A stretch of 64,000 nt of DNA from Pycnococcus provasolii (GCA_938743325.2 OW568871.1:310001-374000); one strand, 5' to 3'; shown: positions 1 to 9,640, counted from the stretch's first letter. Translations and numbers: made by a program. Notes: generated by a model from the sequence alone, not told the origin.

Positions 1-944
1 TGCGATTGTCCGACCCGCTGTCTCCACCTATTCTTGCCAAACTCACGCTCGATGACGCATCTTGGACATGGCAAATACTCACCAAGCCCAGTCCCGATGT
101 GCCGCCGCCAAAGGGAGCGTACTGGGGATGCATATCGCTGCCGGGCGAGGAGGAGTCCCTCGTCGTTGGGTCGAGTGTTGTTCTTCGACCAGCTGCGGAC
201 GTTGAGGTGAAGGGAGTGATTCTGCTTCCTCACGGCGGACCTCACACCACCTCGACGGCGCAATTCTTCGCCTCCACGCGTCTTTTCCTCGAGATGGGAT
301 ACGCCGTCATCTTGGCAAATTACCGAGGCAGTCTGGGCTTTGGGCGACAACTTCAAATGCAGCTTCCTGGTAACGTCGGTCGACTGGATGTGCGAGACTG
401 TGTCGCGGCTCTGGAGAGTGGCATGAAAAAAATGGACATCGATGATGCTTTGCCAAAAGCGATCTTCGGAGGTTCTCACGGAGGATTTCTGGGCGCACAT
501 CTCGTAGGACAGCATGCTGATCTCTTCAAGGCTGCTATATTGCGCAATCCCGTGACAAACCTCGTTTCGATGGCATCGACCACTGATATCCCTGACTGGT
601 GCTGCGTCGAAGCTTTCGGCAAACCTGCGGACGTGGAGCAGCAACCAAGTGCACGCATGGGTGACGGCTCATTTCCTCCATCGCCTGAGGCTCTTGCCCG
701 CCTTCACGAGGTGAGTCCTATTGCACACGTGGACAACGTCAAAACGCCCATCTTGCTCTTGCTCGGTTCCGGTGATGAGCGAGTGCCGGTGGAACAGGGC
801 CTACAATATCGTCGCGCCTTGGCGATGCGTGGTCAAGACGTCGAGACGTACCAGTATGATGGCGAGGGCCATTCTCTTGCCAAGCCTCAGACGGAATTTG
901 AATGCCTTTCCCACACTATTCGCTTTCTGGATGAAAAGATGTAA
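1..944 (+). CDS. acylaminoacyl-peptidase-like serine peptidase (family S9), 3' part
   Basis: This is the C-terminal catalytic domain of an alpha/beta-hydrolase peptidase of the prolyl oligopeptidase family, most like acylaminoacyl-peptidase, which removes N-acylated residues from peptides in the cytosol. Visible landmarks, in order, are HGGPH (oxyanion region), NYRGSLGFG, the nucleophile elbow GGSHGGF with the catalytic Ser, GSGDERVP with the catalytic Asp, and GEGHSL with the catalytic His, so the triad is complete. The frame is open to the first base of the window, so the N-terminal beta-propeller and the true start lie upstream; about 314 codons are present. TGTAA overlaps the stop and recurs at 948-952, a possible chlorophyte-type poly(A) signal. 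The exact S9 subfamily is inferred from motif order. Confidence 0.87.
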   Translation, partial: RLSDPLSPPILAKLTLDDASWTWQILTKPSPDVPPPKGAYWGCISLPGEEESLVVGSSVVLRPAADVEVKGVILLPHGGPHTTSTAQFFASTRLFLEMGYAVILANYRGSLGFGRQLQMQLPGNVGRLDVRDCVAALESGMKKMDIDDALPKAIFGGSHGGFLGAHLVGQHADLFKAAILRNPVTNLVSMASTTDIPDWCCVEAFGKPADVEQQPSARMGDGSFPPSPEALARLHEVSPIAHVDNVKTPILLLLGSGDERVPVEQGLQYRRALAMRGQDVETYQYDGEGHSLAKPQTEFECLSHTIRFLDEKM

Positions 945-1067
945 ACGTGTAAATGTGTGTTACGATTATGAACGGATCTTCGCAGATTTTGAAGGAACGA
1001 ACGAAGGAAGGAAAAGTACCCGGGTACTCCTGTTACAGGAAAAAAGGATATCAAAGCATAAATAATA

Positions 1068-2432
1068 TTATGACTCCTTAATGGTGACATCAGTTCTGCG
1101 CCTCAGAACACGTCGAAGGCCAACTGCCAGGAGCGTGAACCAAGTCAGATTTAGCACGTAACCGATGGTGAGCAAGTGCGGCACAACGAGCAGGCACTGC
1201 GAAAGCACGCCGAGGCCACTGACATCCGCCGCGGCTGCTTCCATCGCTTCGACGGAAATGCCGCCACTCACTGGCGAAAAAAATGGAATGCGCCACGACG
1301 CCAGCGCGGGCGCTTTCTTGCCGCTGCCACGCATGACGACGTCAACGATAAGTTCATAATGCCGCCACAGATGAGAGAGCCCGTATCCGTAGAGAAACAC
1401 GCGCACGGCGGCGAATGCCACAAGGAGAGCCACGCAGACCGCGAGATACATGTTCCCGCGACTTCGCTTACTTGCCGCGAGCATCCATCGAATGGAGAGA
1501 AGTGGCGTGGACATCTCACCGGCAATTAGCCACGCAAACGGAAATTTGAAGAACGAGCCCTGCTTGCATACCATGGCGCACGTGATGAAGAGCGCGTGGT
1601 GCACGAGAAGTCCCGCGGAACGCATAGACGGCGAGGCGACGATCAGCGCGAGGTCGTAGAAGAGGTATCCAAGGAACATGCCGCACACCCGAGCGGGAAG
1701 CCATCGGTACCCGAAGAAGCACGCGACGGCGTCGTCGTTGCGGCTCTGCCACAGGCACAGCAAGCCGCCAACCGTGACAGCAGGTGCGTGAAGCAGACTG
1801 ACGAGGTTACTGTACCACTCCGTGTGGAACTTCCGCTTCACACCTGCGACATCCGGTCGAAGTTCCCACACGTCTTTCCGCAGTTTTGAAGCACCCGCAG
1901 GCTTTTCGTGCTTTGGAGCGACTCTGAAGAGCACGTATCGGAAGATCCAGTATGCCGCCCCAAAGAAGCACGCCCACGCCACCGCCTCTGGGTCGAGCGC
2001 ACGCAAGACGGCAAACACAGGAAGGAATGTCTGTATGACCACCACCGTGCGCTGCTCCTGCACAGTTGTTTTTTTCGCGTATGCCTTCCCAGTCGTGGTA
2101 GTTTTTGACGACGACGACGACGACGACGCCGGCGCTGTCCCTAATCGCGTCTTGACGCTGAAGAGTCCACCATGCACGCTCCTACTCCTCCCCCCTGACT
2201 TGTCTTTAAGATCATTCGCGTATGTTTTTTCATGTGGTGCCTGAAAAGGCCCCCCGGGCCCGGGACTTGTAGGTATGACGTGAGGGTCAACGGAAGCTGC
2301 GACATCTGCACGAACGGAATCACAGAGGGACAGAAACAACACGATGAAGACGGCGAGAGAGTAACAACAAGGGCGAAGCGGAGGGAGAGTTGTCGTGCGC
2401 CTCCCTCGACATGGCGCCATTATGGACACCAT
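1068..2432 (-). CDS. TLC-domain (TRAM-LAG1-CLN8) multi-pass membrane protein
   Basis: The protein has about 454 residues with a hydrophobic N-terminal segment after an Arg-rich start, a Ser/Lys-rich linker, then a C-terminal TLC domain of several membrane spans. The domain is recognised by the HH pair in LLVHHALF, the AGEMSTPLLSIRW stretch typical of TLCD4/TMEM56-type proteins, and the spacing of hydrophobic helices. TLC proteins act in ER or plasma membranes on lipids (ceramide synthase relatives or lipid sensors); the lack of a clear Lag1 motif argues for a TLCD type. Two in-frame ATGs, at 2432 and 2420, both have A at -3 and G at +4; either may be used. Frame stays open upstream to 2567, but that part reads as promoter with CCCTAA motifs. 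Divergent from the hydrolase gene at 2682. Confidence 0.8.
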   Translation of the reverse strand: MVSIMAPCRGRRTTTLPPLRPCCYSLAVFIVLFLSLCDSVRADVAASVDPHVIPTSPGPGGPFQAPHEKTYANDLKDKSGGRSRSVHGGLFSVKTRLGTAPASSSSSSSKTTTTGKAYAKKTTVQEQRTVVVIQTFLPVFAVLRALDPEAVAWACFFGAAYWIFRYVLFRVAPKHEKPAGASKLRKDVWELRPDVAGVKRKFHTEWYSNLVSLLHAPAVTVGGLLCLWQSRNDDAVACFFGYRWLPARVCGMFLGYLFYDLALIVASPSMRSAGLLVHHALFITCAMVCKQGSFFKFPFAWLIAGEMSTPLLSIRWMLAASKRSRGNMYLAVCVALLVAFAAVRVFLYGYGLSHLWRHYELIVDVVMRGSGKKAPALASWRIPFFSPVSGGISVEAMEAAAADVSGLGVLSQCLLVVPHLLTIGYVLNLTWFTLLAVGLRRVLRRRTDVTIKES

Positions 2433-2542
2433 TTTAGGCCAAGTGAGAAGGGAGAGGGGCGACGCCGGTGTGTGGTGGGGCCCAGGCCTGGGGGAACCCC
2501 GAAAAGTCGAACACGAACCCCGAAACGAAAACGATCCGCACG

Positions 2543-2586
2543 CTAACCCTAACATAAACCCTAACACAGGGTACAGGGTTAGGGTT
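2543..2586. promoter_or_regulatory. telomere-like CCCTAA / TTAGGG cluster in a divergent promoter
   Basis: CTAACCCTAA and AACCCTAAC on the top strand are followed at 2575-2586 by AGGGTTAGGGTT, giving an inverted arrangement. It lies between the starts of two divergent genes (2432 minus, 2682 plus). In land plants AAACCCTAA telo-boxes are promoter elements; here such a role is inferred from position only. Confidence 0.5.
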
Positions 2587-2681
2587 GTACCAATACACTT
2601 GTAACGCCCTTCTACAGTTTTGTAGTTCGACGGGTGGTCTCAGGTCTCTGGAGGGAAGGTTGTTTTTGTTTTTGTCATTCT

Positions 2682-3614
2682 ATGGACGACGCCTTCACCT
2701 TGGTTCCACCTGTGTTCGAGTCAAGTTTGTCAAAGTCGTTCATCTGGTACACGGTCGCTCTTGCACTTCTTGTCAGCGTCGTCGTGTGGTCATTAGCAGT
2801 TGTACTCATCAACTCGTCAGAAAAAAATATGGCGGCGGGTCTACCTTCTCGTCTCTACTTTCGACAGCTTCTTGCCGGTGAACACGTCGCGACCACGCCA
2901 AAGGCACAGCAAGACGGCATCCTCTTCCACATCGCACGACAAATGGTGAACTACATGTACGTCGTTGGAGACGCACAAACAAAGCAAGCGGTCGTCGTGG
3001 ATGCTTGCTGGGACGTCGACTCCGTTATGCGCATCGCACAGAAGGATGGAATGACGGTAACTTCCGCCGTTGCCACGCACTACCACTTCGACCACATTGG
3101 CGGGGCGTTGCCAAAGAAGATGGGCGTACCCATAGAGCTGAACATTCCAGGCTTCAAGGAGCTTAACGAGAACTACGAGCTGCCTTTGTACTTGCACGCG
3201 TCGGAACACGACGCCGCGTCGAAGCAGACTGGCGCGCCAACAAGCGCAATGCGGCCGCTCGTTGATGGCGAGCGCGTTGCGGTGAGCGACGCCGTGTCTC
3301 TGAAGGTTCATCACACGCCAGGACACAGCATGGGTGGTTGCTGTCTCGTGGTCGAGGTGGACGGCACGCCAGCCGTGTGCATATCGGGTGACACTGTGTT
3401 TCCCGGCTCGTGCGGCCGGCTGGATTTGCCCGAGAGCAACCGCGACTCGATGTTCGATTCGTTATCCCGCCTTCGCCGCGACTTAACTCCCGACTCTCTG
3501 CCCATCTACCCTGGTCACGCGTACGGCGGCAAGAGCTCAACGGTGGGAGCGGAGAAGGCGCGCGGCCTGCTTCGCGAGATGAGCAAGGAGCAGTGGAGGG
3601 CTATGCACGGCTGA
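2682..3614 (+). CDS. membrane-anchored metallo-beta-lactamase-fold hydrolase (glyoxalase II-like)
   Basis: The protein has 310 residues. A single hydrophobic helix (about residues 16-41) precedes a metallo-beta-lactamase domain. The dinuclear metal site is visible: THYHFDHIGG (H-x-H-x-D-H), HTPGHSMGG (third His), SGDTVFPGSCGR (bridging Asp) and YPGHAYGG (last His). This pattern fits hydroxyacylglutathione hydrolase, persulfide dioxygenase or MBLAC2-type thioesterases; I cannot separate these by eye. The insertion between the second and third metal motifs, about 75 residues, is longer than in a compact lactamase. Start chosen at 2682 because it opens the hydrophobic helix; the frame runs open 16 codons further upstream. 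Likely an ER or other endomembrane enzyme with its active site held at the membrane. Confidence 0.8.
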   Translation: MDDAFTLVPPVFESSLSKSFIWYTVALALLVSVVVWSLAVVLINSSEKNMAAGLPSRLYFRQLLAGEHVATTPKAQQDGILFHIARQMVNYMYVVGDAQTKQAVVVDACWDVDSVMRIAQKDGMTVTSAVATHYHFDHIGGALPKKMGVPIELNIPGFKELNENYELPLYLHASEHDAASKQTGAPTSAMRPLVDGERVAVSDAVSLKVHHTPGHSMGGCCLVVEVDGTPAVCISGDTVFPGSCGRLDLPESNRDSMFDSLSRLRRDLTPDSLPIYPGHAYGGKSSTVGAEKARGLLREMSKEQWRAMHG

Positions 3615-3718
3615 ATATTACGCCGCACGGTGTACCGTAAAATACAATACATACAGGTATGTTACAGAAAGTAACACAACCACGCAAAACTCCCCAGATG
3701 AGCCAAAGGCGGAAAGCG

Positions 3719-3739
3719 AACCCTAACCCTAACCCTAAC
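3719..3739. promoter_or_regulatory. three tandem CCCTAA units upstream of the next gene
   Basis: Three perfect CCCTAA telomere-type units lie about 108 bases upstream of the start codon at 3847. Placement just upstream of a gene, as at 2543, 18188, 19743 and 25884, suggests a promoter element or an insertion bias rather than a chromosome end. Confidence 0.5.
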
Positions 3740-3846
3740 TCGTCTTTGCTCCTGCAGTCAAGTCCCGGGTGCCGCTCGTCGTCCGCCTCGCCCTCCCTCC
3801 TTCCCCCCCCGGGCCCCGGCCAGCCCCGGCTCCCATCGTCGGCGGC

Positions 3847-6135
3847 ATGGACGGGTTGTTCGCCCGCTCCGCTCTTTCCGTGGCGCCCTTGCTCTGGCGC
3901 CGAATAAGTGGTGGTGGTGGTGGTGGTGGTGGTGCTACTACTTATGCTACTTCGGTGATAGTGCGAGGATTTGCGACGGAACCTCCTCCTACTCCTTCTC
4001 CTTCTTTCCGAATGCGGCGTGACCCGTACGAGCACATGCAGAAAATGCACCCACCCCTCTATGCGCCGCCGCCTGAGAACCGTGTCAAGCCGCCTAAGCA
4101 GGCGTGGGGAAACAGGAGGCCAAAAGCACGCAAAAGGTTCAAGATTCACCAGGACGCACGCGTCGCACACGAGGTGTTGTCCAACGCACGCTCGCCGAGT
4201 ATCGTGCTGCACTACGCCACGACCCTGCTAAAGCGTGTGCCACACTCGCGGACAGGAGAGCTGCCGCCCTACCACGATCCGGAGGCAGTCGCACGCAGCT
4301 CCGAAGGTGCACCTCCCTTCCCACTTGGCGCTATGAATCCGCACCTGGCGACGCTCGCGCTTCAGAGGGTTGCTCGGACCGCGACGACGTTTCCTGGCGA
4401 GGATCACGTGCAAACAAAGAAACAGCGTGAGCAAGCGTTGCGATCGACGCTGAACGACGAGCGATACTGGCTGCTGTGCAACGCGCTAATCCAGGGTCGT
4501 GAGTATTTGGATGACATGCACATCAACCGAATCCTGTGGTCTCTGCAGAGGCTCCTCCCGGGCTATGCGACCGTCTTCGGTGCGGACGACGCCCCAGGCG
4601 CTGTGACTGTCCTGTCGGCACCACCGAACCATGAACGGCACTTTAAGAAGGAAGTGATGCAAGACGTGGACGAAGGCGACATCGTGGAAGAAAAGCACGA
4701 GAGCGATCACGAGCTCGGACAGTCGGAAAAGAACGGTGACGAGGACGGCGAAGATAAAGAATCCGAAACGGACAAGAAGATTTCAGCACTCGTATCCGCG
4801 CCTATCATGAAGCACGAGGCGTCGTATACGCTGCTTCTTAATTCGCTGCACGAGCTAAAGGACCGTCTTGAGGACGACTCCGTGTCTGCCTTGGCGCTCT
4901 GCGGCAGCGTGTGGGCGCTGGGTGGACTTGGGCTTGGTCCGACGTGGTTGGCAGGTGAGGAAGTTCGACAGTATGTAGGCATGGCGGTGAATTCTACGCC
5001 ATGGCAGCGGTGGGTCGCAGACTTACCAAGCGGCAGCGCAGCAGTGAATGCGCTTGTTGGCTTGGCTAAGCTTGGTGGCCCACCACCATCGCCCAGATCG
5101 AGCCAAATCGTCGATTCGCTTCCCGAGCAGGACGAACCAGATTTCAAACATGATCGCCTTGTTGGCGCCGTGACGGCAGCCGTGGATGTGGCCACGGCCA
5201 ACGCGAGGGATAGGCAAGCGAATGGTGCTGCTCTCGTTGCAGCTTTGGCGCGAGCAGTGAGCACGGACATCCAGGAAGTCAATGACCAAGGGCTTGCCAA
5301 CGTGCTGTGGGCATATTCCATGCTCTGGCGTAAGAACGGCGCGGGATGTGGATTCACCTCGAATCTCATGGCAGGCGGCCTTAATGCAGTGGAGCAACGG
5401 GAGGGGGCTGGTGAGAATGAGGCTTCAACGAACGGGTCTTACGATCTTGATGCCGCTTCAAATGAGGTGAGTCGAAGATGCGCAGACCCTACCCGTGTTC
5501 CGAATCTGTCATCCCTCAGCCGCATTCTCTTCGCGTGGTCTCGACTCTACCGGTCTCGAGGATACGAGCCACCCGCTGAGGCATTCATGGAAGTTTGCAA
5601 GGCGGTCGAGCGCGTTCTGAAGGCACGCTACGAGAGGATACGAGCAGTCGCGGCTGACGCGAAGGATGATTCGATTTTGGGATCGCGGCAGATTTGCAGC
5701 CACCAGGATTTGATGAGTTTGCTCGTCGCATTAAGTCACTTACCCCATGGCATGGATCAGGGCCTGTACGCGCTCGCATGGTCGATCGCAGGAATACAGT
5801 TCCCTGACGCAACTCTTTCATACCAGCATGCGGAGAAAATTCGCCAGTCGCCGCTTCCTGCCCCGCGAGTGGTGAAGTATATGCTTGAGCGTACTGGTAA
5901 GCGCATCAACGGTAAGCGCATTCCAAAACGCGCATCAGAGGATGATAAGAGGGCCATGCGCATTCCGGAGAATCTTCGAAACGTGCCGCGTTTGTCGCGC
6001 AAGGAGGTGGCTCAGCTGGAAGCTTTGCTTGGTCAGAGAGAGACGACGCGGCAGCTGCACCCACGTCTCGTTCGTCGCCTTCAGCAGACGACCGCTGCTG
6101 CGTCGGCGATGGAGGCGAAAAAAAGTGACAAGTAA
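3847..6135 (+). CDS. organelle-targeted helical-repeat protein (OPR/FASTK-like), function unknown
   Basis: This 762-residue protein is not assigned to a family with confidence. The N-terminus is Arg/Ala/Ser-rich with a Gly run and the segment RGFATE, which resembles a mitochondrial presequence with a cleavage site. The body has repeated helical segments with Leu-Trp-Ala signatures (LANVLWAYSML, LSRILFAWSRL, DLMSLLVALSHL), like the helices of octotricopeptide or FAST-kinase-like organellar RNA-binding proteins. An acidic Glu/Asp/Lys stretch lies near residues 285-320. A role in organellar RNA metabolism is inference. Start chosen at 3847 because the presequence begins there; upstream frame is proline-rich noise. 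(GGT)n codons at 3909-3935 encode the Gly run. Confidence 0.6.
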   Translation: MDGLFARSALSVAPLLWRRISGGGGGGGGATTYATSVIVRGFATEPPPTPSPSFRMRRDPYEHMQKMHPPLYAPPPENRVKPPKQAWGNRRPKARKRFKIHQDARVAHEVLSNARSPSIVLHYATTLLKRVPHSRTGELPPYHDPEAVARSSEGAPPFPLGAMNPHLATLALQRVARTATTFPGEDHVQTKKQREQALRSTLNDERYWLLCNALIQGREYLDDMHINRILWSLQRLLPGYATVFGADDAPGAVTVLSAPPNHERHFKKEVMQDVDEGDIVEEKHESDHELGQSEKNGDEDGEDKESETDKKISALVSAPIMKHEASYTLLLNSLHELKDRLEDDSVSALALCGSVWALGGLGLGPTWLAGEEVRQYVGMAVNSTPWQRWVADLPSGSAAVNALVGLAKLGGPPPSPRSSQIVDSLPEQDEPDFKHDRLVGAVTAAVDVATANARDRQANGAALVAALARAVSTDIQEVNDQGLANVLWAYSMLWRKNGAGCGFTSNLMAGGLNAVEQREGAGENEASTNGSYDLDAASNEVSRRCADPTRVPNLSSLSRILFAWSRLYRSRGYEPPAEAFMEVCKAVERVLKARYERIRAVAADAKDDSILGSRQICSHQDLMSLLVALSHLPHGMDQGLYALAWSIAGIQFPDATLSYQHAEKIRQSPLPAPRVVKYMLERTGKRINGKRIPKRASEDDKRAMRIPENLRNVPRLSRKEVAQLEALLGQRETTRQLHPRLVRRLQQTTAAASAMEAKKSDK

Positions 6136-6786
6136 GAATGGAAACGTTTCCTTACTATCCATAAGAAGTAGTCCTCACCTTTTTGTTTTGGAAAACAATT
6201 GACCATACCACCCTGGTAAACTTTTCCGGCAGTTGATACGGCAACGTCACGTGGGGAGCGACGAAACCCCTGAATAGGAATCCAACCTACATGTCGCCCC
6301 CACAGTCGCACCCCGAGAGGCGAGAGCTCTTCTGCAACGGACTGACGGGAACGTCTGCCTGCCTGCAGGTTGCACGAAAAAGCAGTTTGTAGAAGTATTA
6401 GGTGTTTGCACCTGCAGTTTGCGCCCAGGTTTTGCGCCCCATGCAACGAGGAGGTCCAACATTTGACGTGTTTGGTGGGGGAATGCACACTGCACCGGCC
6501 CTCTCCGCCCCGGGCAGCCGGGGGCCCTCCCGGCAACTGGGGCATTGAGGAGCCCCCATTGAGGCTCGCTGGCTCTGCTCGCCTTCCCCCGGCCGGAGGC
6601 GAGGAGAACAAGTCCGTTTCCACTTTCCGGCCCCGGCCCCGGCCCCGTTCCGTTCGGCACAAACGCTGCACGCCCCACGCTGCAAGCTGCACGCTGCAAG
6701 CTGGCCTGCGTTAAGGTTGGCGTCGCGGAGGCTCCGTCTTGGCACCAGACGTTTTTTGTGCTGAGGTCAAACGCGTGGGCGCCGCC
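6136..6786. other. intergenic region, no gene seen
   Basis: The stretch separates two plus-strand genes. It holds GC-rich tracts (three CCCC runs around 6631-6650) and short imperfect repeats of GCTGCAAGCT/GCTGCACGCT at 6664-6705 close to the next start codon. All open frames here are short and low in complexity. Confidence 0.5.
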
Positions 6787-8430
6787 ATGGACGACTCGTC
6801 GTCGTCCGATATCCTTAACAGATTAAGGAACTTGCCGCCGCGGTCCACGGCCGCTGCGCCGCAGTCGCGGTATGCCGCAGCCTACGCCGAAAGCATGGGC
6901 AGAAGCACGAACTTGCCCTACTCGTACGGCTCGTCAGTTCCGTCGGCGAGCGCGGCGAGCAAACGTGAAAGCCTGGGCATGTACCGTACCACGAGCTCGG
7001 AGTACGGCGTGGGTGCAGCAACGCCGCTGTCTACTTCACCGCTCTCGTCGTCAGCGCTGCCCACCTCGTCGCCTCTCTCGTCGTCAGCGCTGCTGTCGTC
7101 GTCGCCTCTTTCCACGTCGCCAGCTGCACGCCTGGGGAGACGTAGCTACAGCCGCCACGAGCCTGCGGGGCCTACTGACGTGCTCGCGACGACTCCGCCG
7201 AAATACCTAACCTCCACAACCTTGACAAGTTCAGCCCGGCCGGGTATGAGATTGTCGTCCAGCGGACGACTCGGTGCGAACGAAGATGACAGCGCGGCGG
7301 GGACAAGCACAACAACGCCATCGCGCACTCCGCCGTCCGCGTCGCGCAGTGTGGACTTTCGTTCTCCAGCAAAGACCGGGCTTGCTAACCTCGGCAACAC
7401 CTGCTTCATGAACTCCATCCTACAGTGTCTCTGCGCGACGCCGGAGCTGCTTGAGCTTTGCTACTCCGGCAGCCTCGCCAGTCAGCAGAGGAGAGGGAAG
7501 CTGAGCACCGAGCTGCAGAGCCTGTTTTTGAAAATGCACGAAAGCCGCGCGTCGAAGCACGTCTCGCCATCTGCTTTCCTGTCCAAGATGCAGAGTCACG
7601 ACAAGCGCTTTGGCGGCCGGCGGCAGCACGACAGCCAGGAGTTCTTCATAAGCCTTCTGGACGGCGTGTCGAAGGAGACGAACACCGTGGTGACGAAGCC
7701 CAAGTACAAGGAGCTCAGCTCCAAAGGCACGGCGGAGGAGCAGAGCGAGGAGGCCTGGTCGTACGCGAAGAGCTTCGAGGACGGACCCGTGCTCGACGTC
7801 TTCCAAGGCCAGCTGCAGGCGACGACGAAGTGCAAGAAGTGCGGCCACGAAAGCCACTGCTTCGACCCCTTCTTGGACATTTCGCTGCCGCTCGGCTCCT
7901 CACGCGGCAAGGACGTCGCGTCGTGCTTCTCGAAGTTCACGGAGATTGAGTCGCTGTCGGAGAGCGAAGGCTACAAGTGCGAAAAGTGCAAGAGCGGGAA
8001 CGTGTCTCGGCGGATCCTGCTGCGACGATACCCGCCAATCCTCGTCGTGCACCTGAAGCGCTTTAGCGGCGGCAGCAGCGTGAGCTTCCTTTCACGCAGC
8101 CCTTCGTTTTCAAGCTACTCCAAGGACAGCACGACCATTGACCTTAGGCCCAACGACGTACTTGACCTTCGCGACTTCTGCGTGACTGACGGCGGCGCAC
8201 GGTGCACGACGTCGGACTCCGTGCCACCCCGCTACCGGCTGTACGGGATGTCGAATCACTTTGGCAGCATGGGAGGTGGTCACTACACGGCAGACTGCCG
8301 GTCGTTCACTTCGGACAGCTGGAGCCACTTCGACGATAGCCACGTATCGGAGGGCGGCCCGAAAGGCGACGGCGGCTCGGCGTACGTGCTTTTCTACAGA
8401 CTCGACAGACTTCCGGCGCCGAAGAGATGA
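6787..8430 (+). CDS. ubiquitin carboxyl-terminal hydrolase (USP, peptidase C19)
   Basis: A 547-residue deubiquitinase of the USP2/USP21 type, cleaving ubiquitin from substrates. The first 195 residues are Ser/Thr/Ala-rich and probably disordered. The catalytic domain starts with GLANLGNTCFMNSILQCL, the Cys box with its Asn/Asp context, and continues with a QQD-like RRQHDSQEFF box. Two Cys pairs, CKKCGH and CEKCKSG, form the usual structural zinc site. The His box is seen in MGGGHYTADCR, followed by WSHFDDSHV, and the protein ends at YVLFYRL as USPs do. All catalytic residues are present. The start at 6787 sits in a near-perfect Kozak context, GCCGCCATGG; the frame extends 16 codons upstream but without support. 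Confidence 0.92.
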   Translation: MDDSSSSDILNRLRNLPPRSTAAAPQSRYAAAYAESMGRSTNLPYSYGSSVPSASAASKRESLGMYRTTSSEYGVGAATPLSTSPLSSSALPTSSPLSSSALLSSSPLSTSPAARLGRRSYSRHEPAGPTDVLATTPPKYLTSTTLTSSARPGMRLSSSGRLGANEDDSAAGTSTTTPSRTPPSASRSVDFRSPAKTGLANLGNTCFMNSILQCLCATPELLELCYSGSLASQQRRGKLSTELQSLFLKMHESRASKHVSPSAFLSKMQSHDKRFGGRRQHDSQEFFISLLDGVSKETNTVVTKPKYKELSSKGTAEEQSEEAWSYAKSFEDGPVLDVFQGQLQATTKCKKCGHESHCFDPFLDISLPLGSSRGKDVASCFSKFTEIESLSESEGYKCEKCKSGNVSRRILLRRYPPILVVHLKRFSGGSSVSFLSRSPSFSSYSKDSTTIDLRPNDVLDLRDFCVTDGGARCTTSDSVPPRYRLYGMSNHFGSMGGGHYTADCRSFTSDSWSHFDDSHVSEGGPKGDGGSAYVLFYRLDRLPAPKR

Positions 8431-8531
8431 CCGCCTTAAAAATTCTTAAAGAAAGTACTCTTAACTAAAATTAAAAGGTTAAAGATACACTTTGACAAGT
8501 TCTTAAGGAATAGGTTGTGCTCCTGAGCTTT

Positions 8532-8936
8532 CTACGGCAGTGCCATGCCCTCGTCCTTTTCCTTCTTGCACTCGCTCATCATCTGTACGAACGTCTCGTA
8601 GTCAGTCACCATGGTTAGAAAGCTGAGCGACATTTTCTTCTCCGCCATGGCTTCGTCGTCGTCAGGCGCGTTGATCACCTTTTCGCACAAGCTTTCGAAC
8701 TGTTCCATGGTAACTCCGCACGTTTCGACGAAGGCTGCGAGTTTGCTTTCGAAGAGGCTTTGCATCTTCTGGTACAGTTCCATGTACTCAAGTTTCTGCT
8801 CGGCGTGTATTCCGTCTTCGGTGACGTTGAATGCGTCGCAGTTGCTTCGTGCGAACTCCTCGATATCGTTCACGACGTCGTCGGAGAGCGCGTGCGTGAT
8901 GACTTTGTCGAACACGTCGCCCATGTCGTCGCCCAT
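8532..8936 (-). CDS. BART-domain protein, ARL2-binding-protein-like
   Basis: The 134-residue acidic, all-helical protein matches the BART fold of ARL2BP and CFAP36: an N-terminal helix pair, the EYMELYQKMQSLFESKL helix, a VTMEQFESLCEK helix and a closing FLTMVTDYETFVQMMSECKKEK helix, in the same order and spacing as ARL2BP. Such proteins bind GTP-loaded ARL2/ARL3 and act at cilia, centrosomes or mitochondria. The length is close to the family minimum. It is convergent with the USP gene, only about 100 bases apart. Family membership is recognised from pattern; the partner GTPase is inferred. Confidence 0.75.
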   Translation of the reverse strand: MGDDMGDVFDKVITHALSDDVVNDIEEFARSNCDAFNVTEDGIHAEQKLEYMELYQKMQSLFESKLAAFVETCGVTMEQFESLCEKVINAPDDDEAMAEKKMSLSFLTMVTDYETFVQMMSECKKEKDEGMALP

Positions 8937-8969
8937 CGCAAGCTAAACTAAGAGGAGGTTGTGTCCTTA

Positions 8970-9020
8970 CCTTGCAGACACCTTGTAGACACCTTGTGCA
9001 CACCTTGCAGACACCTTGCA
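8970..9020. repeat. 11-bp tandem repeat, about 4.6 copies
   Basis: Units read CCTTGCAGACA, CCTTGTAGACA, CCTTGTGCACA, CCTTGCAGACA and a partial CCTTGCA. It lies 33 bases upstream of the BART gene start codon, so within its promoter or 5' UTR. Confidence 0.85.
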
Positions 9021-9037
9021 CCTCGTTCCACCGCAGC

Positions 9038-9070
9038 GATGGCCTAGCAGCGTACGGGATGGCCTAGCAG
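9038..9070. repeat. 20-bp-period direct repeat (two copies)
   Basis: GATGGCCTAGCAG occurs at 9038-9050 and again at 9058-9070, in the promoter region shared with the 11-bp array. Confidence 0.8.
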
Positions 9071-9640
9071 TTCAGGTGAATGAGGTGATGAAACTCCGAC
9101 CAGGAGAGGTGACCAGGAGGCCCCCGACCTCCCGTTCACCGTTGTAGAATACCGTTCAAGGGAAAGGGAATTTCGGCCCCCCCGTTGTATTCTGCCGTTA
9201 TTTTCCCTCGTAGACCACCTACTTCACGACGCACTGACGGCGTTCTACTGGTCGGTTTTGAGTGCTGTTTTGTTCTAAACACCATCACGAGAGACGAGGA
9301 ATTCAGCGCAACAAACCGTGTCTTCAGCGCACAAATAGGGTAGCGCACAAGTTCATTTTTTGGGCTTCCGACAAAAGGGCCAATAAACCTGGTTTTCTCG
9401 CAAACCCCTGTTAAAATATTTGGTCAGGCATCAGGGTAGTTGCCCAACCTCGTGGGCCGTGGTGCAACTCGCGCATATGTGTGTTGTGTTGTTGCACACG
9501 TTGTGCAAGTTAAAGGGGGAGGCCTCGGGGGAGTGTTTCTTACGTGCGTGCGTGGTCAAACCATCCCAACCAACTGTTCGGATCCTGGCCTTGCAGGGAA
9601 AGTCGTGCATCCCTCGACATCTTGGGGCATCCATCCATCC

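Larger units (their letters stand above)
8937..9640. other. intergenic region with short tandem repeats
   Basis: Between the divergent BART gene and the large membrane-protein gene. It contains an 11-bp tandem array (8970-9020), a 20-bp repeat pair (9038-9070) and otherwise unremarkable sequence. No gene recognised; the frame of the downstream gene is open from 9440 but lacks protein-like content before 9641. Confidence 0.5.

Noticed and set aside
3719-3739. Chromosome end (telomere)
   Set aside because: Only three units, flanked by genes on both sides; an interstitial or promoter motif instead.
6631-6655. G-quadruplex from GGGGCC-type repeats
   Set aside because: Only three C-runs of four are present in the tract, short of the four needed for an intramolecular quadruplex.
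8970-9020. CRISPR-like array
   Set aside because: The 11-bp units have no spacers and the DNA is eukaryotic; it is a simple tandem repeat.
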